Below the pieces are notes generated by a model that was not told the origin of the DNA, made no database searches, and saw nothing but the letters and a program-made list of their open reading frames with translations. The position numbers and the translations under genes were made by a program. Below are positions 1 to 6,200 of a stretch of DNA of 8,670 nt, piece after piece. The stretch's first letter is position 1. Each line of letters opens with the position of its first letter. Source of the DNA: an uncultured Bacteroidota bacterium. GTDB taxonomy: Bacteria; Bacteroidota; Bacteroidia; NS11-12g; UBA955. Where the stretch lies: assembly GCA_903959115.1 (NCBI GenBank), contig CAJBVU010000158.1:1-8670 (forward strand), in the 5' to 3' direction.

Positions 1-2
1 CT

Positions 3-896
3 TTCAGAGGAATACACTATTCTATTGCATTTTTATTAGGTATCAGTGGTTTAATGTCGTGTAAAGATGAACACAAAGGCATTCCAGCGCAAATTTCAAT
101 TGATTCGGTTTCTTTGGATATTTCGTCGCTTCAAGGAAATAACATTCACCAAATTCGCGGCGTGCAAGTTTTTGCGAATGATGAACTATTAGGTAATTTC
201 GAATTCCCTTGTAGAATCCCAATTACAAAACTGGGCAACATCAAACTCGAAATATTCCCCCTGGTCTTTATCAACGGTAGCAAAAACAACCTAGGCATTT
301 ATACGCCAATGGCTCCTTTCTTGGATACTTTCCTACTAAAAGCAGGAAATAGCATTCCGATAAAACCTGTATTCACGTTTCGTAAGAATGCCTTTGTTCG
401 ATGGAATGAGGATTTTGAAGACAATAACTCTACGCTAATTCCTATTGCTCCTTCACCCTTTCCTGGCGATTCAATTTCCATTGTAAGCACTCCATTTGAC
501 CTCGACGGTAAATTCAAGAGCAATACGAAAGCGTATAGAATTGTATTTGAGAATATCGACTCTAGTAAATACATAGATGTTGGATCATTTGAAGAATTCA
601 AGGATTTGCCTTTGGATGGCTCTTCAGTTTTCTTTGAGTTTGATGTGAAATCAGATTTACCAGTTCAATTGGCTATGCGCCGAAAAAATTCTACGGCAAA
701 TGAACTTTTACCTTACATGTTGGTCAATAAAACTGGTGGCCAATGGAAGAGATTTTATGTCAATTTGGTCTTTGAATTGGCCAGTCAACCCGCCGGAACT
801 TCTATTCGTCTTTTCTTCGATATCAATAAACCTGAAGTTTGCACTGTTTCTAGGGAAATATTCATCGATAATTTGCGTTTGAGTTTTCTAAAGTGA
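3..896 (+). CDS. Putative surface lipoprotein with C-terminal jelly-roll-like domain, 5' end outside window
   Basis: Function unknown. The first ATG in frame (position 54) is probably not the start. The frame is open back to position 3 and encodes a hydrophobic stretch (AFLLGISGL) leading into the lipobox L-M-S-C, with Cys at 60-62, so the signal peptide begins before the window. After the cysteine comes K-D-E-H-K, resembling the acidic/lysine export signal that sends Bacteroidota lipoproteins to the cell surface. Counting from ATG 54, residues 33-90 look like a beta-sandwich (V-F-A-N-D-E-L-L-G followed by a proline-rich strand and NG), a pattern I recall from other Bacteroidota lipoproteins. 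Residues about 138-280 look like a carbohydrate-binding-type jelly roll ending in I-F-I-D-N-L-R-L. There are no catalytic motifs. The stop lies one base before the glycosyltransferase start, so the two are probably co-transcribed. Lipoprotein nature is fairly sure; sugar binding is only inferred. Confidence 0.8.
   Translation, partial: FRGIHYSIAFLLGISGLMSCKDEHKGIPAQISIDSVSLDISSLQGNNIHQIRGVQVFANDELLGNFEFPCRIPITKLGNIKLEIFPLVFINGSKNNLGIYTPMAPFLDTFLLKAGNSIPIKPVFTFRKNAFVRWNEDFEDNNSTLIPIAPSPFPGDSISIVSTPFDLDGKFKSNTKAYRIVFENIDSSKYIDVGSFEEFKDLPLDGSSVFFEFDVKSDLPVQLAMRRKNSTANELLPYMLVNKTGGQWKRFYVNLVFELASQPAGTSIRLFFDINKPEVCTVSREIFIDNLRLSFLK
6..62 (+). other. Partial lipoprotein signal peptide and lipobox
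   Basis: In-frame translation gives R-G-I-H-Y-S followed by a hydrophobic core and L-M-S-C. This fits the end of a type II signal peptide, with the lipid-modified cysteine at 60-62. The positively charged start of the signal and the initiation codon must lie to the left of position 1. The next residues, K-D-E, resemble the lipoprotein export signal described in Capnocytophaga and Flavobacterium, although there the lysine is usually one place further along. Confidence 0.7.
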
Positions 897-897
897 T

Positions 898-2310
898 ATG
901 AATCAAACCCGTAGAATTATTCTTCATATTATTGCCGATTGGACAGCGGCTACTTTGAGTTGGTTGGGTCTATTTTTATTTAGGAAGAGTTTCATCGAAG
1001 CAAGTAAGCATGGGTATGAAATCCCGGTGAACCACGATGACAATTTACTATTGGGTCTAATATTGGTGCCCCTTTTTTGGATTCTACTTCACGGAATAAG
1101 CGGTTATTACAACTACATTTTTAGACGGTCTCGATTGAAGGAACTTCAACACACAATCAACAGTACTGTTATTGGCGTAGTTTTTCTGTTTTTTACGTTA
1201 ATTCTTGACGATAGTATTTCCAATTATCGGGATTATTACCTGTCCGTTGCTTTGTTATTCGGTTTCCAATTTTTATCAACCCTTGTTTTCAGATTGATAT
1301 TAGTCACCAAGACGATTCACAATGTAAAGAATCGTGTATGGGGATATAACACACTGATAGTAGGATGTGGAGATAGGGCTCTTAAACTTTACCAAGAGTT
1401 AAATTCGGCCAAAAAATCGGAAGGATTCTTTATCAAAGGATTTGTCAAAATAAAAGACGAATGTCAACTTCAAGATTTCGGAACCACAGTACTAGGGCAT
1501 TGGAGTGAATTACCACGGCTTATCCAAGAATTACAAATTGAAGACATTATTCTTTGTGCTGAGGCCAGCGAAGCGGACAATGTAACTCCAATTATTGATT
1601 GCGTGCAGAACGAAGAAATTCATCTAAAGATAATGCCAGACCAATTCAGCTTGGTTTTAGGCATGGTAAAAATGAACAACATTCTTGGAGCCATGTTGGT
1701 TGAAGTAGATTTTGAGGTGATGCCCACTTGGCAAAAGGTATTAAAGAGAATCATTGACATTGTGGTATCTGTAATTGCATTGATACTGTTATCTCCTATT
1801 TATTTAATTATTGCCCTAATTATCAAATTCGATTCCAACGGCCCGATCTTCTTTACCCAACCCCGGATTGGATTAAAAGGAAAATTCTTTAATATTATCA
1901 AGTTCCGCAGCATGAGAGTTAATGCGGAATCATCTGGTCCACAGCTAAGCCATGACGAAGACGAACGCAGAACAAAAATCGGAATTATTTTGCGTCAGAC
2001 CCGATTGGATGAATTGCCTCAATTTATTAATGTACTTATTGGCCAAATGAGTTTGGTTGGGCCCAGGCCCGAGCGTGAATTCTTTAAGGAACAAATAGTA
2101 GCCAGGGAACCTATATATCAAAGATTGCAACGAATCAAACCAGGGATTACTAGTTGGGGACAAATTAAATATGGTTATGCGAGCAATGTAGACGAAATGA
2201 TCGACCGCATGAAATACGATATTTTATATCTAGAAAATATGTCATTGGGATTAGATTTCAAAATCATGCTGTATACTACCCTAATCATGATTCAAGGTCG
2301 CGGTAAATAA
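898..2310 (+). CDS. Exopolysaccharide-initiating polyprenyl glycosylphosphotransferase
   Basis: Inner-membrane enzyme that should transfer a sugar-1-phosphate from a nucleotide sugar to undecaprenyl phosphate, the first step of exopolysaccharide or capsule repeat-unit assembly. The 470 residues match the usual length of the family. Four hydrophobic segments lie at about 8-28, 50-68, 90-105 and 113-136. A Rossmann-like CoA-binding-type domain starts at 151 (LIVGCGDRALKLYQEL) and runs to about 270. A membrane re-entrant helix (about 284-310) opens the bacterial sugar-transferase domain. Its motifs are all present: KFRSM at 335-339, RLDELPQ at 369-375 with the catalytic Asp-Glu pair, SLVGPRP at 385-391, KPGITSWGQ at 414-422, and the closing DILYLENMSLGLDFKI helix at 441-456. 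The gene starts one base after the lipoprotein stop. The sugar specificity cannot be read. It resembles WcaJ, WbaP and ExoY-type enzymes, but no symbol can be assigned. Confidence 0.95.
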   Translation: MNQTRRIILHIIADWTAATLSWLGLFLFRKSFIEASKHGYEIPVNHDDNLLLGLILVPLFWILLHGISGYYNYIFRRSRLKELQHTINSTVIGVVFLFFTLILDDSISNYRDYYLSVALLFGFQFLSTLVFRLILVTKTIHNVKNRVWGYNTLIVGCGDRALKLYQELNSAKKSEGFFIKGFVKIKDECQLQDFGTTVLGHWSELPRLIQELQIEDIILCAEASEADNVTPIIDCVQNEEIHLKIMPDQFSLVLGMVKMNNILGAMLVEVDFEVMPTWQKVLKRIIDIVVSVIALILLSPIYLIIALIIKFDSNGPIFFTQPRIGLKGKFFNIIKFRSMRVNAESSGPQLSHDEDERRTKIGIILRQTRLDELPQFINVLIGQMSLVGPRPEREFFKEQIVAREPIYQRLQRIKPGITSWGQIKYGYASNVDEMIDRMKYDILYLENMSLGLDFKIMLYTTLIMIQGRGK

Positions 2311-2324
2311 GACCATTTTCTTCC

Positions 2325-2332
2325 TAATTTTG
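2325..2332 (+). promoter_or_regulatory. Candidate Bacteroidota -7 promoter element TAATTTTG
   Basis: TAATTTTG matches the Bacteroidota sigma-A -7 consensus TAnnTTTG at every fixed base and lies in the 35-bp gap before the ABC membrane-domain gene. Transcription from it would start near 2339 and leave a leader of only about 6-9 bases. No convincing TTTG -33 box stands about 20 bp upstream, so it may be weak or accidental. If real, it lets the export genes be expressed apart from the glycosyltransferase. Confidence 0.35.
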
Positions 2333-2345
2333 TATCAACCTAAAA

Positions 2346-3302
2346 ATGATGCAAGAAAATCAAGTATCCAATACACCCATAAAATTGATTTGGAATTGGG
2401 TCAACAAAGAAAAGAAGAATATTCAATTCATCTTAGTCTATGCAATAGTTTCTGGATTATTGAGTTTGGCCATTCCCTTGGGAATACAAGCGTTGGTGGG
2501 GACGGTTATGGCGGGGAAATTGAGTTCAAGCTGGGTGATAATTGTTGGCATGACAACCGTTTTGGTGGCGCTTTCAGGAAGTACAAAATTGGCTCAAATT
2601 AGCATATTGGAAAGCATACAAAAGAAGCTATTTGTTAGATATGCATGGATTTACAAAGAGAACATCGCACAGCGAAACGACATTGACTTAACTGTAAAAG
2701 CAAGGAAATTTTTAGACATAGTAACCTTGCAAAAATCATTTTCAAAATTGATCGCAGATTTCACCAAAAGTGCATTGCAAATCATCGTTGGTATTTTACT
2801 TTTAACCATTTATCACCCATTATTTATATTGGTAGGAATCGGAATATTCCTAACCATAGCCTTGGGATTTCGTTACACTTGGAAATCAGGATTTGAAAGT
2901 GCTAGAAATGAAAGTAATATGAAATTTAGCACCTATGAAACCATTTTATGCCTCGCCAAGCGTGGTGAAAGCCCCGATATGGAAACTAAGCACATGGAAA
3001 ATTTCCATAACTCAGTGGATTTATATGTGAAGCCTCGGGAAGAGCATTTCAAAGTGTTATACAAACAAGCCAAGTTTGCAATTTTTTCCAAAACCCTTTT
3101 CACCGCAGTGATGTTGATTGTGGGCAGTTATTTGCTCGTTGGTAATCAAATCAGTTTGGGGCAATTTCTTGCTTCCGAAATCCTGATTATAACGCTGTTA
3201 GACGCCACTGAAAAGTTGGTATTGTCAGTTGAGAATATATACGACGGTGGTATTGCACTAGAAAAACTCAACGGTATTGAATCCATCAATGAACCATCAT
3301 AA
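2346..3302 (+). CDS. ABC exporter membrane domain without ATPase domain
   Basis: Inner-membrane protein of 318 residues that resembles the transmembrane half of a HlyB/MsbA-type ABC exporter. Six helices are likely: about 26-50, 62-82, 141-157, 158-176, 246-266 and 271-293. The long cytoplasmic loops between helices 2-3 and 4-5 are as expected for the fold. The end, G-Q-F-L-A-S...Y-D-G-G-I-A-L-E-K-L-N-G-I-E, corresponds to the linker that normally leads into the nucleotide-binding domain. The protein stops there, with no Walker A, signature or Walker B motif. The normal family length is about 550-720 residues. There is no N-terminal C39 peptidase domain either. The HlyD gene begins 4 bp after the stop and the TolC gene follows, so the context is a type I secretion or tripartite efflux unit. 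ATG codons at 2346 and 2349 are both possible starts. ATPase in trans, or a scaffold role, is inference. Confidence 0.85.
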   Translation: MMQENQVSNTPIKLIWNWVNKEKKNIQFILVYAIVSGLLSLAIPLGIQALVGTVMAGKLSSSWVIIVGMTTVLVALSGSTKLAQISILESIQKKLFVRYAWIYKENIAQRNDIDLTVKARKFLDIVTLQKSFSKLIADFTKSALQIIVGILLLTIYHPLFILVGIGIFLTIALGFRYTWKSGFESARNESNMKFSTYETILCLAKRGESPDMETKHMENFHNSVDLYVKPREEHFKVLYKQAKFAIFSKTLFTAVMLIVGSYLLVGNQISLGQFLASEILIITLLDATEKLVLSVENIYDGGIALEKLNGIESINEPS

Positions 3303-3306
3303 AAAC

Positions 3307-4626
3307 ATGAAAATTTCCAACAAAAAAATTCCGAATTATTGGCTTAAAGATAGCGTTTGGATTGGAAGAGCCATGGTTGTTCGATTGCGTATTGTGTTCT
3401 TCATATTGTTTGGTAGCATGTTTTTGCCATGGCGGCAGAACATCCAGGCCACAGGTGAAGTTATTACATTGCTCCCCAACCAACGTCCGCAAGAAATCCA
3501 AACCAATATTGCAGGAAGGGTAAGTGCTTGGAAAATCAAAGAAGGTGATTTTGTAAAAGAAGGTGATACCATCGTGATTCTCACGGAGATCAAAACGGAA
3601 TATTTGGATCCAACGCTATTGGATCAAACTGAATTGCAAATCAATGCCAAAGAGAAATCGGTTCTCAGCTACACGAGTAAAATTGATGCAATCAACGAAC
3701 AAATCAAGCAGTTGGAGAACAACCGCGATTTAAGTCAATCCAAAGCACTCAACAAAATCGAGCAAGAACAATTCAAACTCAAAATAGAACAGGCCGAATT
3801 ATCAGCCGCCGTTTTGGCCGTAAACATTGCAAAAAAACAATACGAACGCGACAGTGTGTTAGCGATTGATATATTAAGGAGTCCACTGGATGTTGAAAAC
3901 CGAAGATTAAAGTATCAAGATGCAATAGCCAAAAAGATAGGTTTGGAAGCCAAAGTACGAAGTGCGAATAACGCAGTTGAAACAGCCAAAATAGAGTATC
4001 GCAATTTGAGATCAGAGTATGGCGAAAAGCTGGCAAAAACTGAAAGTGATCGTTTTTCTGCCATCTCATCGCAGTTAGAAACCGAGGCTGAGGTGAGTAA
4101 GCTCAGGAATAGTTACAACAATTACAACATTCGAAATGGTTTCTATATCATCACAGCGCCACAAGCTGGTTACATATCTAAAACTTCGATCCGGGGACTC
4201 AATGAAACCGTAAAAGAAGGCCAAGCGATTTGTACCATTGTCCCAGACGGGGCATCGTTGGCTGTTGAGCTAAAATTACAACCGAATGATATGCCGCTTG
4301 TAGATGTTGGAGAAACTGTCAATTTTGTGTTTGATGGATGGCCTACAATTGTATTCAGTGGATGGCCTGCCGCCAGTTTTGGTACTTTCTATGGCACCGT
4401 ATACGGAGTAGATAACATGGTAGATGAAAACGGCGAATATCGGGTATTGGTAAAATCTGATAACACAAAAAAAGCTTGGCCTTCAGCTTTAAAACTGGGT
4501 GTGGGTGCCCGCGGATACATGTTACTAAAAACCGTGCCTGTTTGGTACGAATTATGGAGAATATTAAATGGTTTTCCTGCTGATTTTTATGTACCAACTG
4601 TAGAGAAAAAAAGCCCTAAGAAATGA
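3307..4626 (+). CDS. HlyD-family periplasmic adaptor (membrane fusion protein)
   Basis: Links an inner-membrane transporter to an outer-membrane TolC channel. It is anchored by one N-terminal helix (about 23-40) with the rest in the periplasm. Numbered from ATG 3307 (439 residues): first lipoyl half at about 60-95 (I-A-G-R-V...V-K-E-G-D), a long coiled-coil hairpin at about 115-275, second lipoyl half at about 280-312 (I-T-A-P-Q-A-G-Y), then a beta-barrel domain containing FDGWP (342-346) and SGWP (351-354), and a C-terminal WYELWRILNGFP helix from 413. These last motifs are typical of a Bacteroidota HlyD subgroup as I recall it. The frame is open back to a TTG at 3277 and an ATG at 3289. I prefer 3307 because MKISNKKI resembles the usual start of the family, the codon lies 4 bp after the upstream stop, and the leader is A-rich. 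The FDGWP/SGWP pair coincides with a 10-bp direct repeat (tggatggcct, 4335 and 4359). The stop overlaps the TolC start by 4 bp (ATGA). Confidence 0.93.
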   Translation: MKISNKKIPNYWLKDSVWIGRAMVVRLRIVFFILFGSMFLPWRQNIQATGEVITLLPNQRPQEIQTNIAGRVSAWKIKEGDFVKEGDTIVILTEIKTEYLDPTLLDQTELQINAKEKSVLSYTSKIDAINEQIKQLENNRDLSQSKALNKIEQEQFKLKIEQAELSAAVLAVNIAKKQYERDSVLAIDILRSPLDVENRRLKYQDAIAKKIGLEAKVRSANNAVETAKIEYRNLRSEYGEKLAKTESDRFSAISSQLETEAEVSKLRNSYNNYNIRNGFYIITAPQAGYISKTSIRGLNETVKEGQAICTIVPDGASLAVELKLQPNDMPLVDVGETVNFVFDGWPTIVFSGWPAASFGTFYGTVYGVDNMVDENGEYRVLVKSDNTKKAWPSALKLGVGARGYMLLKTVPVWYELWRILNGFPADFYVPTVEKKSPKK

Positions 4627-6092
4627 TAAAATCATCGCAATCATATCTACTCCAGGCCTTGTATTCCCTAAGATCAACGATATTGTGCATGGGATTCTGT
4701 GCGATTTCTTTTTCATCGGCGGGAACCGCAAACGCCAAAGGGGTATCAAACATTAACGATAGCAACATCACAATTCAACTATACGACGTTGTAAGCCAAG
4801 TATTAGCCTATCATCCAAGCATCAAAGAGGCGAAGCTAAACCGACCTATTGCAGATGCTAATTTGATGGCAAGCAGGGGTGCATTTGATCCTAGCATTGC
4901 ATTTGTACGTGGCGATAATATTTCAACCAAGGATAACCAATACCAAAGTCAATCTGTTGATTTAAATGTGCCGTTATATACCGGGGGCAACATCAAATTG
5001 GGAAATCGGAATTATGTTGGTAGTTATTTCTCAGAAACAGGGAATAATTATATCGAAACCGAGATACCTCTATTGAAAAATTTGATTACAGATTATCGTA
5101 GGACTACACTAGCAAAGGCGAAAATTAATCTTGGCATGGGTGAAGCATACCGTGACCAGATGATAAACGATGTGATGTATGCGGTTGTTTTGACCTATTC
5201 TGAATGGTTTTTGGCCTATGAATCAGCCATTCGGGTTGGTGAAGTAGCGGCTTTGGCCAAACAACGGCAATTAGGGCTACGTAAGTTATTAATTTCTGGT
5301 GCAGGAAATGCGGTGGATACGATGGAGACATTTGTACAGTGGCAGCAATACGAAGCCAAGCGAAGGCTATATGAATGGAAAACCGAAAAACAGCGATTGA
5401 TGTTGAGTATGTATTTATGGGATGAGAATGGAAATCCAGTGGAGCCTGCGATCCAATCCATGCCCAGCAGGCTGGGCATGGATTGGATCGACAGCCTCGT
5501 ACAAGAAGCGCACAATTCACTTTTTTCAAGAGACTCCACCCCCATTATTCAACCGAGTATCCAAATGAGCCGAATCAAATTGCAATCTTCAAAACTTGAT
5601 TTCCAACTCGCTAAGAATCAAATGCTTCCGAACCTAGATTTAAAATATCGTTATTATCAACCAGGAAATTTGAGCAACCCCAACCCCATTAATATTAATG
5701 AAACATATGGCTTTGGCTTGAGTTTTCAAACTGGATTGTTTTTACGACAGCAACGAGGTCAATACAATATGATGAAATTTGGCATCGCACAGCAAGAACT
5801 CAATCTAAAAAACAAACTGCGTAACTATCAAGTGAAATCAGACGCACTGTATAAGGAATATGCCATCATTTCTGAGCAATCCAAACAGTGGAATAGCGTA
5901 GCCGAAAATCAGTGGAAATTGTATTCCATGGAAAAGCAACGACTTGAAGCAGGTGATGTCAACTTTTTCATTCTCAACACCCGTGAAATACGCCTACTCG
6001 ATGCGCAATTGACAGCATTGGATTATGGGTTTCAACGACAAGAATCTGGAATCAATTATTTGTATTATTTGGGTTGGTTGAGGATGCGCTAA
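4623..6092 (+). CDS. TolC-family outer-membrane efflux protein
   Basis: Outer-membrane channel-tunnel protein of 489 residues, a normal length for the family. The signal peptide covers residues 1-38, with cleavage probably after A-N-A. The mature protein begins the usual TolC repeat with I-Q-L-Y-D-V-V-S-Q-V...H-P-S-I-K-E-A (51-70), then A-S-R-G-A-F-D-P (83-90), a beta-strand section (about 91-155) with V-P-L-Y-T-G-G, and the long helices at about 160-260 with A-V-D-T-M-E (230-235). A second helical repeat starts near 288, with L-P-N-L-D-L-K at its strands and helices to the end. This order matches Bacteroidota TolC proteins found next to HlyD. It should dock on the adaptor encoded just upstream, with which it shares a 4-bp start/stop overlap implying translational coupling. 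Oddity: residues 276-290, between the two helical repeats, are encoded by a perfect 42-bp palindrome. Confidence 0.93.
   Translation: MIKSSQSYLLQALYSLRSTILCMGFCAISFSSAGTANAKGVSNINDSNITIQLYDVVSQVLAYHPSIKEAKLNRPIADANLMASRGAFDPSIAFVRGDNISTKDNQYQSQSVDLNVPLYTGGNIKLGNRNYVGSYFSETGNNYIETEIPLLKNLITDYRRTTLAKAKINLGMGEAYRDQMINDVMYAVVLTYSEWFLAYESAIRVGEVAALAKQRQLGLRKLLISGAGNAVDTMETFVQWQQYEAKRRLYEWKTEKQRLMLSMYLWDENGNPVEPAIQSMPSRLGMDWIDSLVQEAHNSLFSRDSTPIIQPSIQMSRIKLQSSKLDFQLAKNQMLPNLDLKYRYYQPGNLSNPNPININETYGFGLSFQTGLFLRQQRGQYNMMKFGIAQQELNLKNKLRNYQVKSDALYKEYAIISEQSKQWNSVAENQWKLYSMEKQRLEAGDVNFFILNTREIRLLDAQLTALDYGFQRQESGINYLYYLGWLRMR
5449..5490. repeat. Perfect 20-bp inverted repeat with 2-bp spacer inside the TolC gene
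   Basis: Left arm CGATCCAATCCATGCCCAGC (5449-5468), spacer AG (5469-5470), right arm the exact reverse complement (5471-5490). Symmetry stops at both outer ends (G at 5448, A at 5491). The arms are 60% GC, richer than the surrounding AT-rich gene. The frame stays open through it, encoding AIQSMPSRLGMDWID at TolC residues 276-290. The opposite strand reads an almost identical peptide, IQSMPSLLGMDWI, as the symmetry demands. No T-run follows, so it is not an intrinsic terminator. It could form a very stable mRNA hairpin or DNA cruciform. It could be a small palindromic mobile repeat or a product of template switching; the window has only this one copy. Confidence 0.97.
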
Positions 6093-6140
6093 GTGCTCCC
6101 ATAATTCGTTGTTAATTTGTGGATAATACCTACCCCATTT

Positions 6141-6173
6141 CCGCTGTAATCGCGGGGTTTTAAGGTATTTTTA
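6141..6173 (+). promoter_or_regulatory. Candidate gyrB promoter region in the 108-bp gap after the TolC gene
   Basis: The gap 6093-6200 holds TATTTTTA at 6166-6173, five of the six fixed bases of the Bacteroidota -7 consensus TAnnTTTG. A poor CTG stands 19 bp upstream at 6144-6146 in place of TTG. Transcription would begin near 6180, leaving about a 20-base A-rich leader without a Shine-Dalgarno, which is normal for this phylum. The same stretch contains a 4-bp stem CCGC/GCGG (6141-6144 with 6152-6155) followed by GGTTTT, at best a weak terminator for the TolC transcript. Both readings are tentative. Confidence 0.25.
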
Positions 6174-6200
6174 CGAATCAATTAATAACAACAAAGTCAG

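Noticed and set aside
2330..2602. 90-codon + frame overlapping the start of the ABC membrane-domain gene
   Set aside because: It is out of frame with a gene that has clear membrane helices, and its product has no recognisable features.
3277..3306. Longer HlyD start at TTG 3277 or ATG 3289
   Set aside because: Possible, but it overlaps the upstream gene and adds residues not expected in the family; ATG 3307 gives the usual M-K-I-S-type start and a 4-bp gap.
3230..3360. Frameshift that might hide an ATPase domain after the ABC membrane domain
   Set aside because: Only 4 bp separate the stop from the preferred HlyD start, and no Walker A-like sequence is seen there; there is no room for a broken NBD.
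4335..4368. Direct repeat tggatggcct, 24 bp apart in the HlyD gene
   Set aside because: It encodes the paired G-W-P motifs that I recall as conserved in this HlyD subgroup, so protein constraint explains it.
5125..5545. Two - strand open frames over the TolC palindrome, one reading nearly the same peptide as TolC
   Set aside because: The similarity follows from the palindrome itself; the frames lie wholly inside a well-supported TolC gene and show no family features.
6141..6161. Terminator after the TolC gene
   Set aside because: The stem is only 4 bp and the T-run 4 bases, too weak to call as a separate feature; noted under the gap before gyrB.
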